A DNA stretch of 39,192 nucleotides from HRBIN12 sp964640965 (GTDB lineage Bacteria > Actinomycetota > UBA4738 > HRBIN12): the NCBI GenBank assembly GCA_964640965.1, contig CAZXJB010000006.1, positions 1-39,192 on the forward strand, given 5' to 3'. Of the stretch, positions 7,071 to 14,561 are shown piece by piece. Made by a program: the position numbers and the translations under genes. Positions within the stretch are counted from its first letter, which is position 1. Every line of letters starts with the position of its first letter. The notes under the pieces were generated by a model. That model had not been told where the DNA came from. It made no database searches and was given only the letters and a program-made list of their open reading frames with translations.

Positions 7071-9035
7071 TCACTGGAGGTGGCGGGGGACCTCCCGCTC
7101 CCAGCGCCGGCGGGTGAGCTCGCGGCCGTCCTCGTGCACGACGAGCTCGAGCTCGAGCCGGTACGTGTGGGCGTCCGAGCGGAGCGAGCCGGTGGCCTCG
7201 GTCCGCACGGTGACCTCGGGCCAGGCGATCTCGTACCGGTACCGGCCCTGGGCGAGCGCCTGTCCGGGGTCGGTCGTCGAGACCGTGATGCGCCCGCCGC
7301 CGAGGGAGGACACCCGCGCGCCGTCCTCGGTCTCCTCCTCCGAGTCGTGCCCGATCACGACGCTCCGCGTGCGCGCGAGCACGTCGTCCTCGATCCGCCA
7401 GGTGGCCTTGCGGACGGCCGGGGCCGGCTCGCCGGGGGCGAAGGTGGGGGCCTCGGTCACGAGTGGAGGGCCCTCGAGGACCGGGAGGATCAGGCGCGAG
7501 CCCTCCCGGGAGACGGAGATCGTGCCGGGCAGGGGCGGGGGCCAGCTGCTCGGGAAGTCGGCCGCTGCGAGGTCCAGCCGGATGCGGTGCCCGGGCTCGA
7601 AGACGTACGCGGTCGCGTCGAGCTCGAGCTCGACCGTGTAGGTGCGGCCGGGCTCGAGCGGCGCGGGGTGCTCGTGCGAGTCGCGGTGCGTGAGGTTGAG
7701 GATGCCGCGGGTGACCAGGGCCGAGGTCCCGTCGGGGAAGGCGTCGCAGAGCTTGGCCGAGACGTAGGCGACCGGCACGTCGGTGCTCACCGAGAGGACC
7801 ACGCGCGGGTGGCCCATGATCTCGAGCTCCTCCTCGAGCGGCGGCCACTCGTAGACGAGCGAGAAGGCCTCGTCGGCGCGCTGGTCCCACGGGGTCCCGA
7901 AGGGCAGGTCGTCGGCGCACCAGATGGAGCCGGTGACCCCCACCTCGCCGCGGATCTCGAGCTGGTCCCGCGGGGGGCGGCGGCCGGAGACCGAGGCGCT
8001 ACTGAGGGGGCGGACCTGCTCGCGCAGGCGCTCGGGCGGCCAGGTCGGCTCGGAGCGCCAGGCGCCGCGGAAGGACCCCAAGTCGGGCTCGGGCGGGGTG
8101 GGGCGGCGGACGAAGATCCGGATGGGGGGCTCGTCCCGGCCCTCGTCGAGGCCGCGGAGGTAGCGGTCGAACCAGCGGATGAGCTCGCGGACGATGTCGA
8201 TCCGGGGGCCCGGCATCGACGAGCTCGGGCTCATGTGGCTCCAGGGGCCGAACAGGAGCGCCTTGGGCGCCCGCAGGGCGGCGAACGTCCGGAAGGCCAT
8301 GTTGTGGTACCCGTCGGCGTGCCCCGCGACGATGAGGGTCGCGGCCTCGATGTCCTCGTACCTGCCGTGCAGCGAGCCGTGGCGCCAGTAGTCGGTCTCC
8401 GTCTGCTCCTCGAGCCAGCGGAGCATCCACGGCTCGGTCCGCTCGATGCGCTCGAGCCAGCGCGCGCGCCAGTCGGGGCCGGCGAGCGCGGGGACGGGCG
8501 GCAGCGCGTTCATCGCGACCATCGACAGGGGGTAGTCGAGGACGTCGATGCCCCGCCGCGCCCCGCCGCCGTAGTGGACGTCGTCGGTGTAGCGGCGATC
8601 GGTGGCGAAGATCGGGACGATGGCCCGCAGCGCCGGGGGCCGGAGCATCGCGACCTGGATCGCGTTGAAGCCCGAGTAGGACTTGCCGAACATGCCGACG
8701 GCGCCGGTGCTCCAGGGCTGCGTCGCGAGCCAGTCGATCACCCGCAGCCAGTCCCGGTGCTCGCGCTCGGTGTACTCGTCGAGGGCGATCCCCTCCGAGG
8801 AGCCGGTGCCGCGCACGTCGGCGCGGCAGACGACGTACCCGCCCTCGCGGCACAGGCGGCGGTAGTCGTGGGTCTGACCCCACGTGACGTCGTCCTTGCG
8901 GTACGGCCGCGCCTCGAACAGCACCGGCCAGGGACCCGCTCCCTCGGGGAAGAACAGCGTCACGGCGATCCGGACGCCGTCGTCCATCTCGAGGAACCGT
9001 CGCTCCTCCCTCGCGGCTGGCACGGTCGGCGTCAT
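7071..9035 (-). CDS. CocE/NonD-family alpha/beta hydrolase (X-Pro dipeptidyl peptidase S15 type)
   Basis: A 654-residue serine hydrolase of the CocE/NonD group, which includes acyl esterases and Xaa-Pro peptidases. The alpha/beta-hydrolase domain holds DVRGTGSSEG (oxyanion region), the nucleophile S119 in GKSYSG, VAGHADGYHN with the likely catalytic Asp, and GPWSHM with the catalytic His. The C-terminal half is the expected beta-sandwich (jelly-roll) domain, ending in the VRTEATGSLRSDAHTYRLE region. The ATG at 9035 is preceded by GAGGAGG 4 nt upstream; further upstream the frame stays open but is not protein-like. The final part, roughly from residue 500, is longer than in small CocE enzymes. 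There is no export signal, so it is probably cytoplasmic. Natural substrate unknown. Confidence 0.88.
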   Translation of the reverse strand: MTPTVPAAREERRFLEMDDGVRIAVTLFFPEGAGPWPVLFEARPYRKDDVTWGQTHDYRRLCREGGYVVCRADVRGTGSSEGIALDEYTEREHRDWLRVIDWLATQPWSTGAVGMFGKSYSGFNAIQVAMLRPPALRAIVPIFATDRRYTDDVHYGGGARRGIDVLDYPLSMVAMNALPPVPALAGPDWRARWLERIERTEPWMLRWLEEQTETDYWRHGSLHGRYEDIEAATLIVAGHADGYHNMAFRTFAALRAPKALLFGPWSHMSPSSSMPGPRIDIVRELIRWFDRYLRGLDEGRDEPPIRIFVRRPTPPEPDLGSFRGAWRSEPTWPPERLREQVRPLSSASVSGRRPPRDQLEIRGEVGVTGSIWCADDLPFGTPWDQRADEAFSLVYEWPPLEEELEIMGHPRVVLSVSTDVPVAYVSAKLCDAFPDGTSALVTRGILNLTHRDSHEHPAPLEPGRTYTVELELDATAYVFEPGHRIRLDLAAADFPSSWPPPLPGTISVSREGSRLILPVLEGPPLVTEAPTFAPGEPAPAVRKATWRIEDDVLARTRSVVIGHDSEEETEDGARVSSLGGGRITVSTTDPGQALAQGRYRYEIAWPEVTVRTEATGSLRSDAHTYRLELELVVHEDGRELTRRRWEREVPRHLQ

Positions 9036-9194
9036 CGTCCTCCTCGCTCCTCGCTCTCGGCTCGTCGCTCCCGCTTCCCAGCCTCCGGGATCCGGGCGAC
9101 CTCGGCTCGAGCTGCGCCACGAGGATCCTAGTCCGATCGCCTGGCGTGGCGGTCGAGGCGGACCCGGCGAGCATCCAGCGGACGGGAGCCGTGG

Positions 9195-9200
9195 TAGCGT
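9195..9200 (+). promoter_or_regulatory. -10 box TAGCGT, leaderless start of HEPN gene
   Basis: TAGCGT ends 6 nt before GTG 9207, so transcription probably begins at the start codon. This supports GTG as the start; no ribosome-binding sequence is present before it. Confidence 0.5.
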
Positions 9201-9206
9201 CCGAGC

Positions 9207-9599
9207 GTGCCGGAGCGCAGCCGTGACTGGATGGAGCAGGCCCGTCGGGATCTCGACTCGGCGAGGTGGCTCATGCGCGGCGGGTACCACGAGTGGGCGT
9301 GCTTCGCTGCACAGCAGGCGGCGGAGAAGGCCGTGAAGGCGGTCTACGCCAAGCTCGGGGGTGCGGCGTGGGGTCACGCCGTGGCGGACCTCGTCGCCGG
9401 CCTGACCGAGCGGGTGGAGATCCCGGAGGAGATCCGAGCGGCGGCGAGACGCCTCGACCGCTTCTACGTCCCGGCTCGGTACCCGAACGGATGGGAGACG
9501 GGGAGCCCGCACCGGTACTTCGAGGAGGAGGACGCCGATGGCGCGGTCCGTGATCCGGACGCGGTCCTTCGGTTCTGCGAAGGTCTTCTGGCTCGATAG
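9207..9599 (+). CDS. HEPN-domain protein of a HEPN/MNT pair
   Basis: A 130-residue all-helical protein of the HEPN superfamily. The typical core is visible: WMEQARRDLDSARWLM, then HEWACFAAQQAAEKAVKAVY, GHAVADLVAGL, and the ARYPNGWETGSPHRYF segment that marks the branch paired with minimal nucleotidyltransferases. I do not see the canonical Rx4-6H RNase motif, so toxic nuclease activity should not be assumed. The gene overlaps the nucleotidyltransferase gene by 62 nt in another frame, which implies co-expression. Such pairs act as toxin-antitoxin modules in several bacteria, the MNT partner modifying the HEPN protein. The GTG start fits a leaderless mRNA. Confidence 0.85.
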   Translation: MPERSRDWMEQARRDLDSARWLMRGGYHEWACFAAQQAAEKAVKAVYAKLGGAAWGHAVADLVAGLTERVEIPEEIRAAARRLDRFYVPARYPNGWETGSPHRYFEEEDADGAVRDPDAVLRFCEGLLAR

Positions 9600-9909
9600 G
9601 GATGCGGCCCTTGGGGGCCTGCGGGCCGCCGCGGAGCGGCTGCTCGCCGAGCATGAGGAGGTCCTCGCCGTGTACCTGTTCGGATCGCTCGCGGAAGGCC
9701 GGGCGGTCCCGGGGAGCGACGCCGACGTCCTCGTGCTGCTGGAGCGCTCTGAGCTCCGCTGGATGGACCGTCCGCTGCGGTACGGCCCCGCCTTCGACGG
9801 CGTCGGCCTGCCGGTCGAGCTCTTCTGCTACACGCGCCAGGAGGTCGAACGGGTCCCCCTCGCCCGCCACGCGCTCGCGGGCGGGATGCTGCTCGCCGGG
9901 CGGGGCTGA
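9538..9909 (+). CDS. Minimal nucleotidyltransferase (MNT) of a HEPN/MNT pair
   Basis: A 123-residue protein with a polymerase-beta-like minimal nucleotidyltransferase fold. The diagnostic motif GS-x10-DxD is complete: GSLAEGRAVPGSDADVLVLL. A third acidic residue follows in PVELFCYT. In characterised HEPN/MNT pairs this protein adds AMP to a tyrosine of the HEPN partner and so acts as the antitoxin; here that is inference from family and gene order. ATG 9538 has GAGGAGGAGG 7 nt upstream, inside the HEPN gene, which supports this start and translational coupling. The downstream gene is convergent. Confidence 0.86.
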   Translation: MARSVIRTRSFGSAKVFWLDRDAALGGLRAAAERLLAEHEEVLAVYLFGSLAEGRAVPGSDADVLVLLERSELRWMDRPLRYGPAFDGVGLPVELFCYTRQEVERVPLARHALAGGMLLAGRG

Positions 9910-9930
9910 CGTCGCGACCCCCGCGCGACG
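9910..9930. terminator. Possible bidirectional hairpin between MNT and ligase alpha genes
   Basis: CGTCGCG (9910-9916) and CGCGACG (9924-9930) form a 7-bp stem with a 7-nt loop between two convergent genes. There is no T-tract, so it would be a weak or L-shaped terminator at best. Confidence 0.3.
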
Positions 9931-9944
9931 ATGCGGCTGGCAGG

Positions 9945-10835
9945 CTAGGTGCGCAGGGCGCCGGCGCGCTCGAGCGCTCGCGCGACGGTGACACCGATCT
10001 CGGCGGGGTTGCGCACCACCGTGAGCCCGAGCTCCTCCATCGCGTCGAGCTTGGCCTGCGCGGTGTCCGAGTCCCCGGCGATGACCGCCCCGGCGTGCCC
10101 CATGCGCCGCCCGCGCGGGGCCGAGACGCCGGCGACGAACCCGACGACCGGCTTGGTCATGTGCTCGGCGGCCCAGCGCGCGGCCTCGACCTCCTGGGGC
10201 CCGCCGATCTCGCCGATCATCACGACGGCGTCGGTCTCGGGGTCCTCCTCGAAGGCCTCGAGCACCGTGCGGAAGTCCACCCCGTTCACCGGGTCCCCGC
10301 CGATGCCGACGCACGTGGACTGCCCCAGTCCGAGCCGGCTCATCTGGCTCACGGCCTCGTAGTTCAGCGTGCCCGAACGGCTGACGACGCCGATGCGGCC
10401 CGGCGAGTAGATGTGGGCCGGCATGATGCCCACCTTGCACCGCCCGGGCGTGATGATCCCCGGCGAGTTCGGCCCGATGATCGTGGTGGCGCGGCCCGTG
10501 AGGTACCGCTTCGTCTTCACCATGTCGTGGACCGGGACGCCGTCGGCGATGATGACGGCGACCTCGACCCCCGCCTCGATCGCCTCGAGGAGCGCGTCCA
10601 CCGCGACCTGGGGAGGCGCGAAGACCCCGGTCACGTTGGCGCCGGTCTCGGCCACGGCCTCCTCGACGCTGTCGAACACCGGCAGGCCGAGGTGCGTGGT
10701 CCCGCCCTTGCCCGGCGTGACCCCGCCGACCACGTTCGTGCCGTGCTCGATCGCGTCCTTCGCGTGGAAGGTGGCGTGCTGCCCCGTGAAGCCCTGGATG
10801 ATCACGCGCGAGGTCTCGTCCACGAACACGCTCAT
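9945..10835 (-). CDS. mtkB: Malate-CoA ligase (or succinyl-CoA ligase) alpha subunit
   Basis: A 296-residue CoA-binding/ligase subunit of the SucD/MtkB family. It contains the N-terminal CoA-binding Rossmann domain (VIIQGFTGQHATFHAKDAIE, VGGVTPGKGG), the middle GPNSPGIITPG, and the phosphohistidine loop GRRMGHAGAVIAG with H247. It works with the beta subunit to form a CoA thioester at the cost of ATP or GTP. Its start overlaps the beta-subunit stop by 4 nt (ATGA), so the two are translationally coupled. Because the operon begins with a malyl-CoA lyase-like gene and the beta subunit looks like MtkA, malate thiokinase is preferred over succinyl-CoA synthetase. The subunit itself does not settle the substrate. 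Confidence 0.8.
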   Translation of the reverse strand: MSVFVDETSRVIIQGFTGQHATFHAKDAIEHGTNVVGGVTPGKGGTTHLGLPVFDSVEEAVAETGANVTGVFAPPQVAVDALLEAIEAGVEVAVIIADGVPVHDMVKTKRYLTGRATTIIGPNSPGIITPGRCKVGIMPAHIYSPGRIGVVSRSGTLNYEAVSQMSRLGLGQSTCVGIGGDPVNGVDFRTVLEAFEEDPETDAVVMIGEIGGPQEVEAARWAAEHMTKPVVGFVAGVSAPRGRRMGHAGAVIAGDSDTAQAKLDAMEELGLTVVRNPAEIGVTVARALERAGALRT

Positions 10836-12034
10836 GCCCGCACCCCCTGCGGCACCGGCTCGTACCCGGCCTCGGCCGCGCGTAGCGTGGCGACGGCCTT
10901 GCGGGCCCCGTCGTCGAGGTCCTCGGCGACGAGGAGGTCGAGGTCGCTCTCGGCGAGGATCCGTCGGCCCTCCTCCACGTTGGTCCCCGCCAGGCGCACC
11001 ACGATCGGCACCTCGATCTCCTGCGAGCGGGCGGCGCGCACCACCCCCTCGGCGATCCAGTCGCAGCGGTTGATGCCGGCGAAGACGTTCACGAGCACGA
11101 CGCGGACGTTCGGGTCCGAGAGCACGATCCGGAACGCGTTCGCGACCTTCTCGGGGCTCGCGCCGCCGCCGACGTCGAGGAAGTTCGCCGGGCGAGCCCC
11201 GTGGAGCACGATCGCGTCCATCGTGGCCATCGCGAGCCCCGCGCCGTTCACGATGCACCCGACCTGCCCGTCGAGCGCGATGTAGCTCAGCCCGTGGCCG
11301 TGGGCCTCGACCTCCTTGGGGTCCTCTTCGTCGAAGTCCCGCAGCTCGGCGACCTCGCCCTGACGGAAGAGCGCGTTGTCGTCGAACGAGAGCTTCGCGT
11401 CGAGGGCGAGCAGGTCCCCGTCCTCGGTCTCGACGAGCGGGTTGATCTCGACGAGCAGCGCGTCCTTGTCGCACATGAGCCGGTAGAGGCGCTTGAGCAG
11501 CCGCACGAAGGGCGCCATGCGGTGCTGCAGGCCGATGGCCATCGCGAGCTTGCGGCACTGGAAGTCGAGCAGGCCCGTCGCCGGGTCGACGATCTCGGTG
11601 TGGATGCGCTCCGGGCGCTCGCGCGCCACCTGCTCGATGTCGACGCCGCCGTCGGCGCTCGCGATGACCGCGACCCGTTGCGTCGCACGGTCCACGGTCA
11701 TGCCGAGGTACCACTCGCGGTCCACCCGGCACGCGCGCTCGACGAGCACGCGTTGCACGAGCTGCCCCTGCGGGCCCGTCTGCTCGGTCACCAGGCGCGA
11801 GCCGATCATGCGGTCCACGAGCTCGCGCAGCTCCTCGCGGGAGGCGGCGATCCGAACCCCGCCCGCCTTGCCCCGCCCGCCGGCGTGGATCTGCGCCTTC
11901 ACGACCCAGCGGTTACCGCCGATCTCCTCGGCCACGCGCGCCGCGGCGCGGTCGGAGTAGGCGACCTCGCCGGGCGGCACCGGGATCCCGTAGGCGCGCA
12001 GCAGCTCCTTGGCCTGGTACTCGTGGATGTTCAT
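10832..12034 (-). CDS. mtkA: Malate-CoA ligase (or succinyl-CoA ligase) beta subunit
   Basis: A 400-residue ATP-grasp subunit of the SucC/MtkA family. The N-terminal ATP-grasp domain shows MNIHEYQAKELL, VVKAQIHAGGRGKAGGV and LLVEINPLVETEDGDLLALDAK; the C-terminal ligase domain shows GCIVNGAGLAMATMD and NFLDVGGGA. From memory of the families, several segments resemble methylotroph malate thiokinase more than SucC: DAKLSFDDNALFR, FAGINRCDWIAEGV (SucC: FGGIVRCDLIADGI) and VVRLAGTNVEEG (SucC: VVRLEGNN). Its start overlaps the stop of the upstream CoA-lyase gene by 4 nt. Reaction expected: malate + CoA + ATP to malyl-CoA. Succinate cannot be excluded without alignment or assay. Confidence 0.8.
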   Translation of the reverse strand: MNIHEYQAKELLRAYGIPVPPGEVAYSDRAAARVAEEIGGNRWVVKAQIHAGGRGKAGGVRIAASREELRELVDRMIGSRLVTEQTGPQGQLVQRVLVERACRVDREWYLGMTVDRATQRVAVIASADGGVDIEQVARERPERIHTEIVDPATGLLDFQCRKLAMAIGLQHRMAPFVRLLKRLYRLMCDKDALLVEINPLVETEDGDLLALDAKLSFDDNALFRQGEVAELRDFDEEDPKEVEAHGHGLSYIALDGQVGCIVNGAGLAMATMDAIVLHGARPANFLDVGGGASPEKVANAFRIVLSDPNVRVVLVNVFAGINRCDWIAEGVVRAARSQEIEVPIVVRLAGTNVEEGRRILAESDLDLLVAEDLDDGARKAVATLRAAEAGYEPVPQGVRA

Positions 12035-12981
12035 CGTTCCCCCGCCTTCGCCAGCACGTTCTCCGCCATCCGGATCGAGGCGGCGTCGATCAGCCGTCCG
12101 TCGAGCGTGACGGCGCCCTTGCCCTCGGCCGCGGCCCGGCGCATCGCCTCGACGATGCGGCGGGCGCGCTCGACCTCCTCCTCGCTCGGGGTGAAGACCT
12201 CGTTCGCGAGCGCGATCTGCGAGGGGTGGATCGCCCACTTGCCCTCGCACCCGAGCGCCGCCGCCCGCCGCGCGGCCGCGAGGTACCCCTCGGCGTCGCC
12301 GATGTCCCCGTACGGGCCGTCGATCGGCCGCAGGCCGAAGGCGCGGGCCGCCGCCACCATCCGCGAGAGGGGGGCGTGCCACTGGTCGCCCCAGTGGAAC
12401 GCGCGGCGACCCTGCTCGTCCGGGTCGGTGAGGACGCCGTAGGCGGGGTTCGCGCCGCCGATGTTGGTCGTGCGCGCCCCGACGCTCGCGGCGTAGTCGG
12501 CGACGCCGAAGACCATCGCCTCCAGGCGCTCCGGGCAGGCCGCCGCGATGGCCTCGACGTTGGCCATCCCCGCCGCGGTCTCGATCAGGACCGACAGGCC
12601 GACCGGGGGGATGCCTCTGGCCTGCTCGATCTGCGAGCAGAGGGTCGCCACGAAGGCCACGTCCGAGGGCGAGCCGACCTTCGGCACGAGCAACAGGTCG
12701 AGCCGCTCCCCGGCGCGCTCCATCACCTCGACGACGTCCCGGTAGCACCAGGGCGTGTCCAGGCCGTTGATGCGGACGCTCACCGCGCAGGCCGACCAGT
12801 CGAGCTCGAGCAGGGCCGAGATCGCGAGCTCGCGGGCCCGATCCTTCTCCTCGGGCGCGACGGCGTCCTCCAGGTCGAGGAAGACGACGTCGGCGCCGAG
12901 CGTCGGCGCCTTGGCGACGGCGCGCTCGTTCGTCGCCGGGACGGCGAGCTCGCTGCGGTGCGGTCGATCCTTCCGAGGCAT
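12031..12981 (-). CDS. HpcH/HpaI-CitE family CoA lyase, probably malyl-CoA lyase
   Basis: A 316-residue TIM-barrel enzyme of the citrate lyase beta/malyl-CoA lyase family, expected to split L-malyl-CoA (possibly also beta-methylmalyl-CoA) into acetyl-CoA and glyoxylate, with Mg2+. Family features include SELAVPATNERAVAKA, DVVFLDLEDAVAP, the Mg-ligand glutamate in LIETAAGMAN, FGVADYAAS, then IGGANPAYG, HWGDQWHAPLSRMVAAARA, RPIDGPYGDIGD and KWAIHPSQI, close to the malyl-CoA lyase form rather than plain CitE. It is the first gene of a three-gene operon with 4-nt overlaps to the CoA-ligase genes, which supports the malyl-CoA assignment. No clear ribosome-binding site precedes ATG 12981. Confidence 0.84.
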   Translation of the reverse strand: MPRKDRPHRSELAVPATNERAVAKAPTLGADVVFLDLEDAVAPEEKDRARELAISALLELDWSACAVSVRINGLDTPWCYRDVVEVMERAGERLDLLLVPKVGSPSDVAFVATLCSQIEQARGIPPVGLSVLIETAAGMANVEAIAAACPERLEAMVFGVADYAASVGARTTNIGGANPAYGVLTDPDEQGRRAFHWGDQWHAPLSRMVAAARAFGLRPIDGPYGDIGDAEGYLAAARRAAALGCEGKWAIHPSQIALANEVFTPSEEEVERARRIVEAMRRAAAEGKGAVTLDGRLIDAASIRMAENVLAKAGER

Positions 12982-13092
12982 GGGAGCGCGCAGTCTCGCA
13001 CGGCTCCGGGCCTCCCCTCCATCGACGCTTCGGCGGGTCCGCGGCCCGCCGGCTCGCCTGAACGGCGGTTCAACCCGGCCCGTGGGCCTCCC

Positions 13093-14388
13093 TCAGGGAC
13101 CGAGCAGCGGCGCGGGCACGACGGCGATGCCGTCCGGACGCCGGTAGGCGTGGGGGCCGGTCGTGACCACGACCGCGTCGAGCAGGTCGGGGCCGATCTT
13201 GGCCGCGAGCCACTTGAGGTACCGGAGCGCTCGATCGTCCGGCACCTGGCCGAGCTTCACCTCGATCGCCACGACCCGGCCGTCGTCTCGCTCGACGATC
13301 AGGTCGATCTCACGCTCACCCCCGTGGGTCCTGAGGTGGCCCACGCGGGCCCCGGCGGCTTGCGCGTAGACGCGGACGGAGAGGGTGACGAGGGACTCGA
13401 AGAGCCCGGCGAGGAAGGGCCCGTCCCGGGGGATCGGTGGAGAGGCGGGCTCGCCCCGCAGCAGCGACTCCCGGGTGGCGCCGACGAGCCGGGCGGCGAG
13501 CGCGGGGTCCGCGAGATGGTGCTTCGGTGGCTGCGAGAGTCGAGCGAGGGGTCCTCCAGAGGGCATCCACGCCGGGACCGGGTCCAGGATGAACAACCGC
13601 TCCAGGACGTCGCGGTAGGCGAGGACGGTGGTCATGGCGGGCTTGCCTTCCTCGCCCGGCGTCGAGGCGGCCCTGATCTTCTCGAGCGAGGCCGTGGTGC
13701 CGGTGGCGGCCGCGTAGGCACGGAGCCACCGCCGCAAGGCGGCGGGGTTGCGGACCGGGCGCCCAAGCTCCGCGACGTCGCGATCGATCACGCGGTCGAG
13801 GTACCCGTCCAGCTGGGCCCGCAGGCTCCGCTCGGTGAGGTGCCGAAGGCCGGGGAAGCCCGAGCGAAGGATCTCCTCGGTGAGATCCTTGAGGCCGAGC
13901 GCAGAGGTTCCGCTGACGGGGGGCCGGGTCCCCGTCAGCAGCTCGGCGAGGCTCACGGTCGGGCGCACGTCGAGGCGCTCGGCGAGCGAGAGGGGGCGCA
14001 TCCGGACCGAGACGATGCGGCCGGCCCCGGTGTGGGTCTCGGGGCGCCGGGACGCGGCCGATCCGGTCAGGACATACCGTCCCGCGGGCGCTCCCCGGTC
14101 GACCTCGCGGCGGATCCGGTCCCACACCGAAGGGACGAGCTGCCACTCATCGACGAGCACGGGCGCCGGGGCGACGGCGACCAGGCCGGGGTCCGCCTCC
14201 ACCACCGTCCGTTGGCCGGGGTCGTCGAGGTGGAAGGTGGTGGTCGCCCTGCGCGCGGCCGTGGTCGTCTTCCCGATCGCCCTCGCGCCCTCGACCAGGA
14301 CGGCCGGGAGCTCGGCCATGAGCAGGTCGAGCTCATGATCGACGACGCGCGGTCGATAGCTCGGCTCGGGCGTCCTCCGCGGATCCAT
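13093..14388 (-). CDS. AAA-type ATPase with DUF4143 domain
   Basis: A 431-residue protein of the large AAA_14-DUF4143 family. The N-terminal P-loop reads EGARAIGKTTTA (about 33-44), Walker B is PVLVDEWQ, and a sensor-like YVLTGSAA follows. The C-terminal DUF4143 part ends with a restriction-endonuclease-like core: EREIDLIVERDDGRVVAIEVKLG, the D-x(n)-ExK arrangement of PD-(D/E)XK folds. The biological role of the family is not established; genes are patchily distributed and often sit in genomic islands. The start at 14388 is supported by a minus-strand -10 box TAGCCT (14395-14400) 6 nt upstream. The AT-richer repeat array immediately upstream suggests horizontal acquisition or local regulation. 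Confidence 0.86.
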   Translation of the reverse strand: MDPRRTPEPSYRPRVVDHELDLLMAELPAVLVEGARAIGKTTTAARRATTTFHLDDPGQRTVVEADPGLVAVAPAPVLVDEWQLVPSVWDRIRREVDRGAPAGRYVLTGSAASRRPETHTGAGRIVSVRMRPLSLAERLDVRPTVSLAELLTGTRPPVSGTSALGLKDLTEEILRSGFPGLRHLTERSLRAQLDGYLDRVIDRDVAELGRPVRNPAALRRWLRAYAAATGTTASLEKIRAASTPGEEGKPAMTTVLAYRDVLERLFILDPVPAWMPSGGPLARLSQPPKHHLADPALAARLVGATRESLLRGEPASPPIPRDGPFLAGLFESLVTLSVRVYAQAAGARVGHLRTHGGEREIDLIVERDDGRVVAIEVKLGQVPDDRALRYLKWLAAKIGPDLLDAVVVTTGPHAYRRPDGIAVVPAPLLGP

Positions 14389-14394
14389 GCGGCT

Positions 14395-14400
14395 AGGCTA
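14395..14400 (-). promoter_or_regulatory. -10 box TAGCCT, leaderless start of DUF4143 gene
   Basis: On the minus strand TAGCCT ends 6 nt before ATG 14388. It lies at the edge of the 23-bp repeat array, so the repeats would sit at about -20 to -150 relative to transcription. Confidence 0.45.
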
Positions 14401-14537
14401 GCATCTCGCGACAGCTGGCACTAATATCTCGCAGAGCTTAGCGCCATGATTTCGCACCACTCTATGCTATGATTTCGCACCACTCTACGCTATGATTGCG
14501 CAGCTCTCGAAGCGATGATCGAGCGGCTCTCCGGCGG
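14399..14537. repeat. Array of six 23-24 bp degenerate tandem repeats
   Basis: Six consecutive units can be aligned: 14399-14421, 14422-14445, 14446-14468, 14469-14491, 14492-14514 and 14515-14537. The two central units differ by a single base (T/C near the end). The shared core is ATGATTTCGCA followed about 5 nt later by a CT-rich end; outer units are diverged. The stretch is visibly AT-richer than its surroundings. The units are contiguous, without spacers, so this is not a CRISPR array. It lies between the DUF4143 gene and the end of bcp. Confidence 0.75.
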
Positions 14538-14561
14538 CCACCCTGAGGCACCGGGCCGTGG

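Noticed and set aside
7024..9035. CocE-type hydrolase as cocaine esterase
   Set aside because: The family is broad and most members have unknown substrates; only the fold and catalytic residues can be read here.
9036..9512. Upstream extension of the CocE-type hydrolase frame
   Set aside because: It is antisense to the HEPN gene and not protein-like; ATG 9035 has GAGGAGG upstream and gives the normal N-terminus.
10832..12034. Plain sucC annotation for the ligase beta subunit
   Set aside because: Not excluded, but operon context with a malyl-CoA lyase and MtkA-like segments make malate-CoA ligase the better first hypothesis.
14399..14537. CRISPR array
   Set aside because: Repeats are directly contiguous with no unique spacers, they are degenerate, and no cas genes are present.
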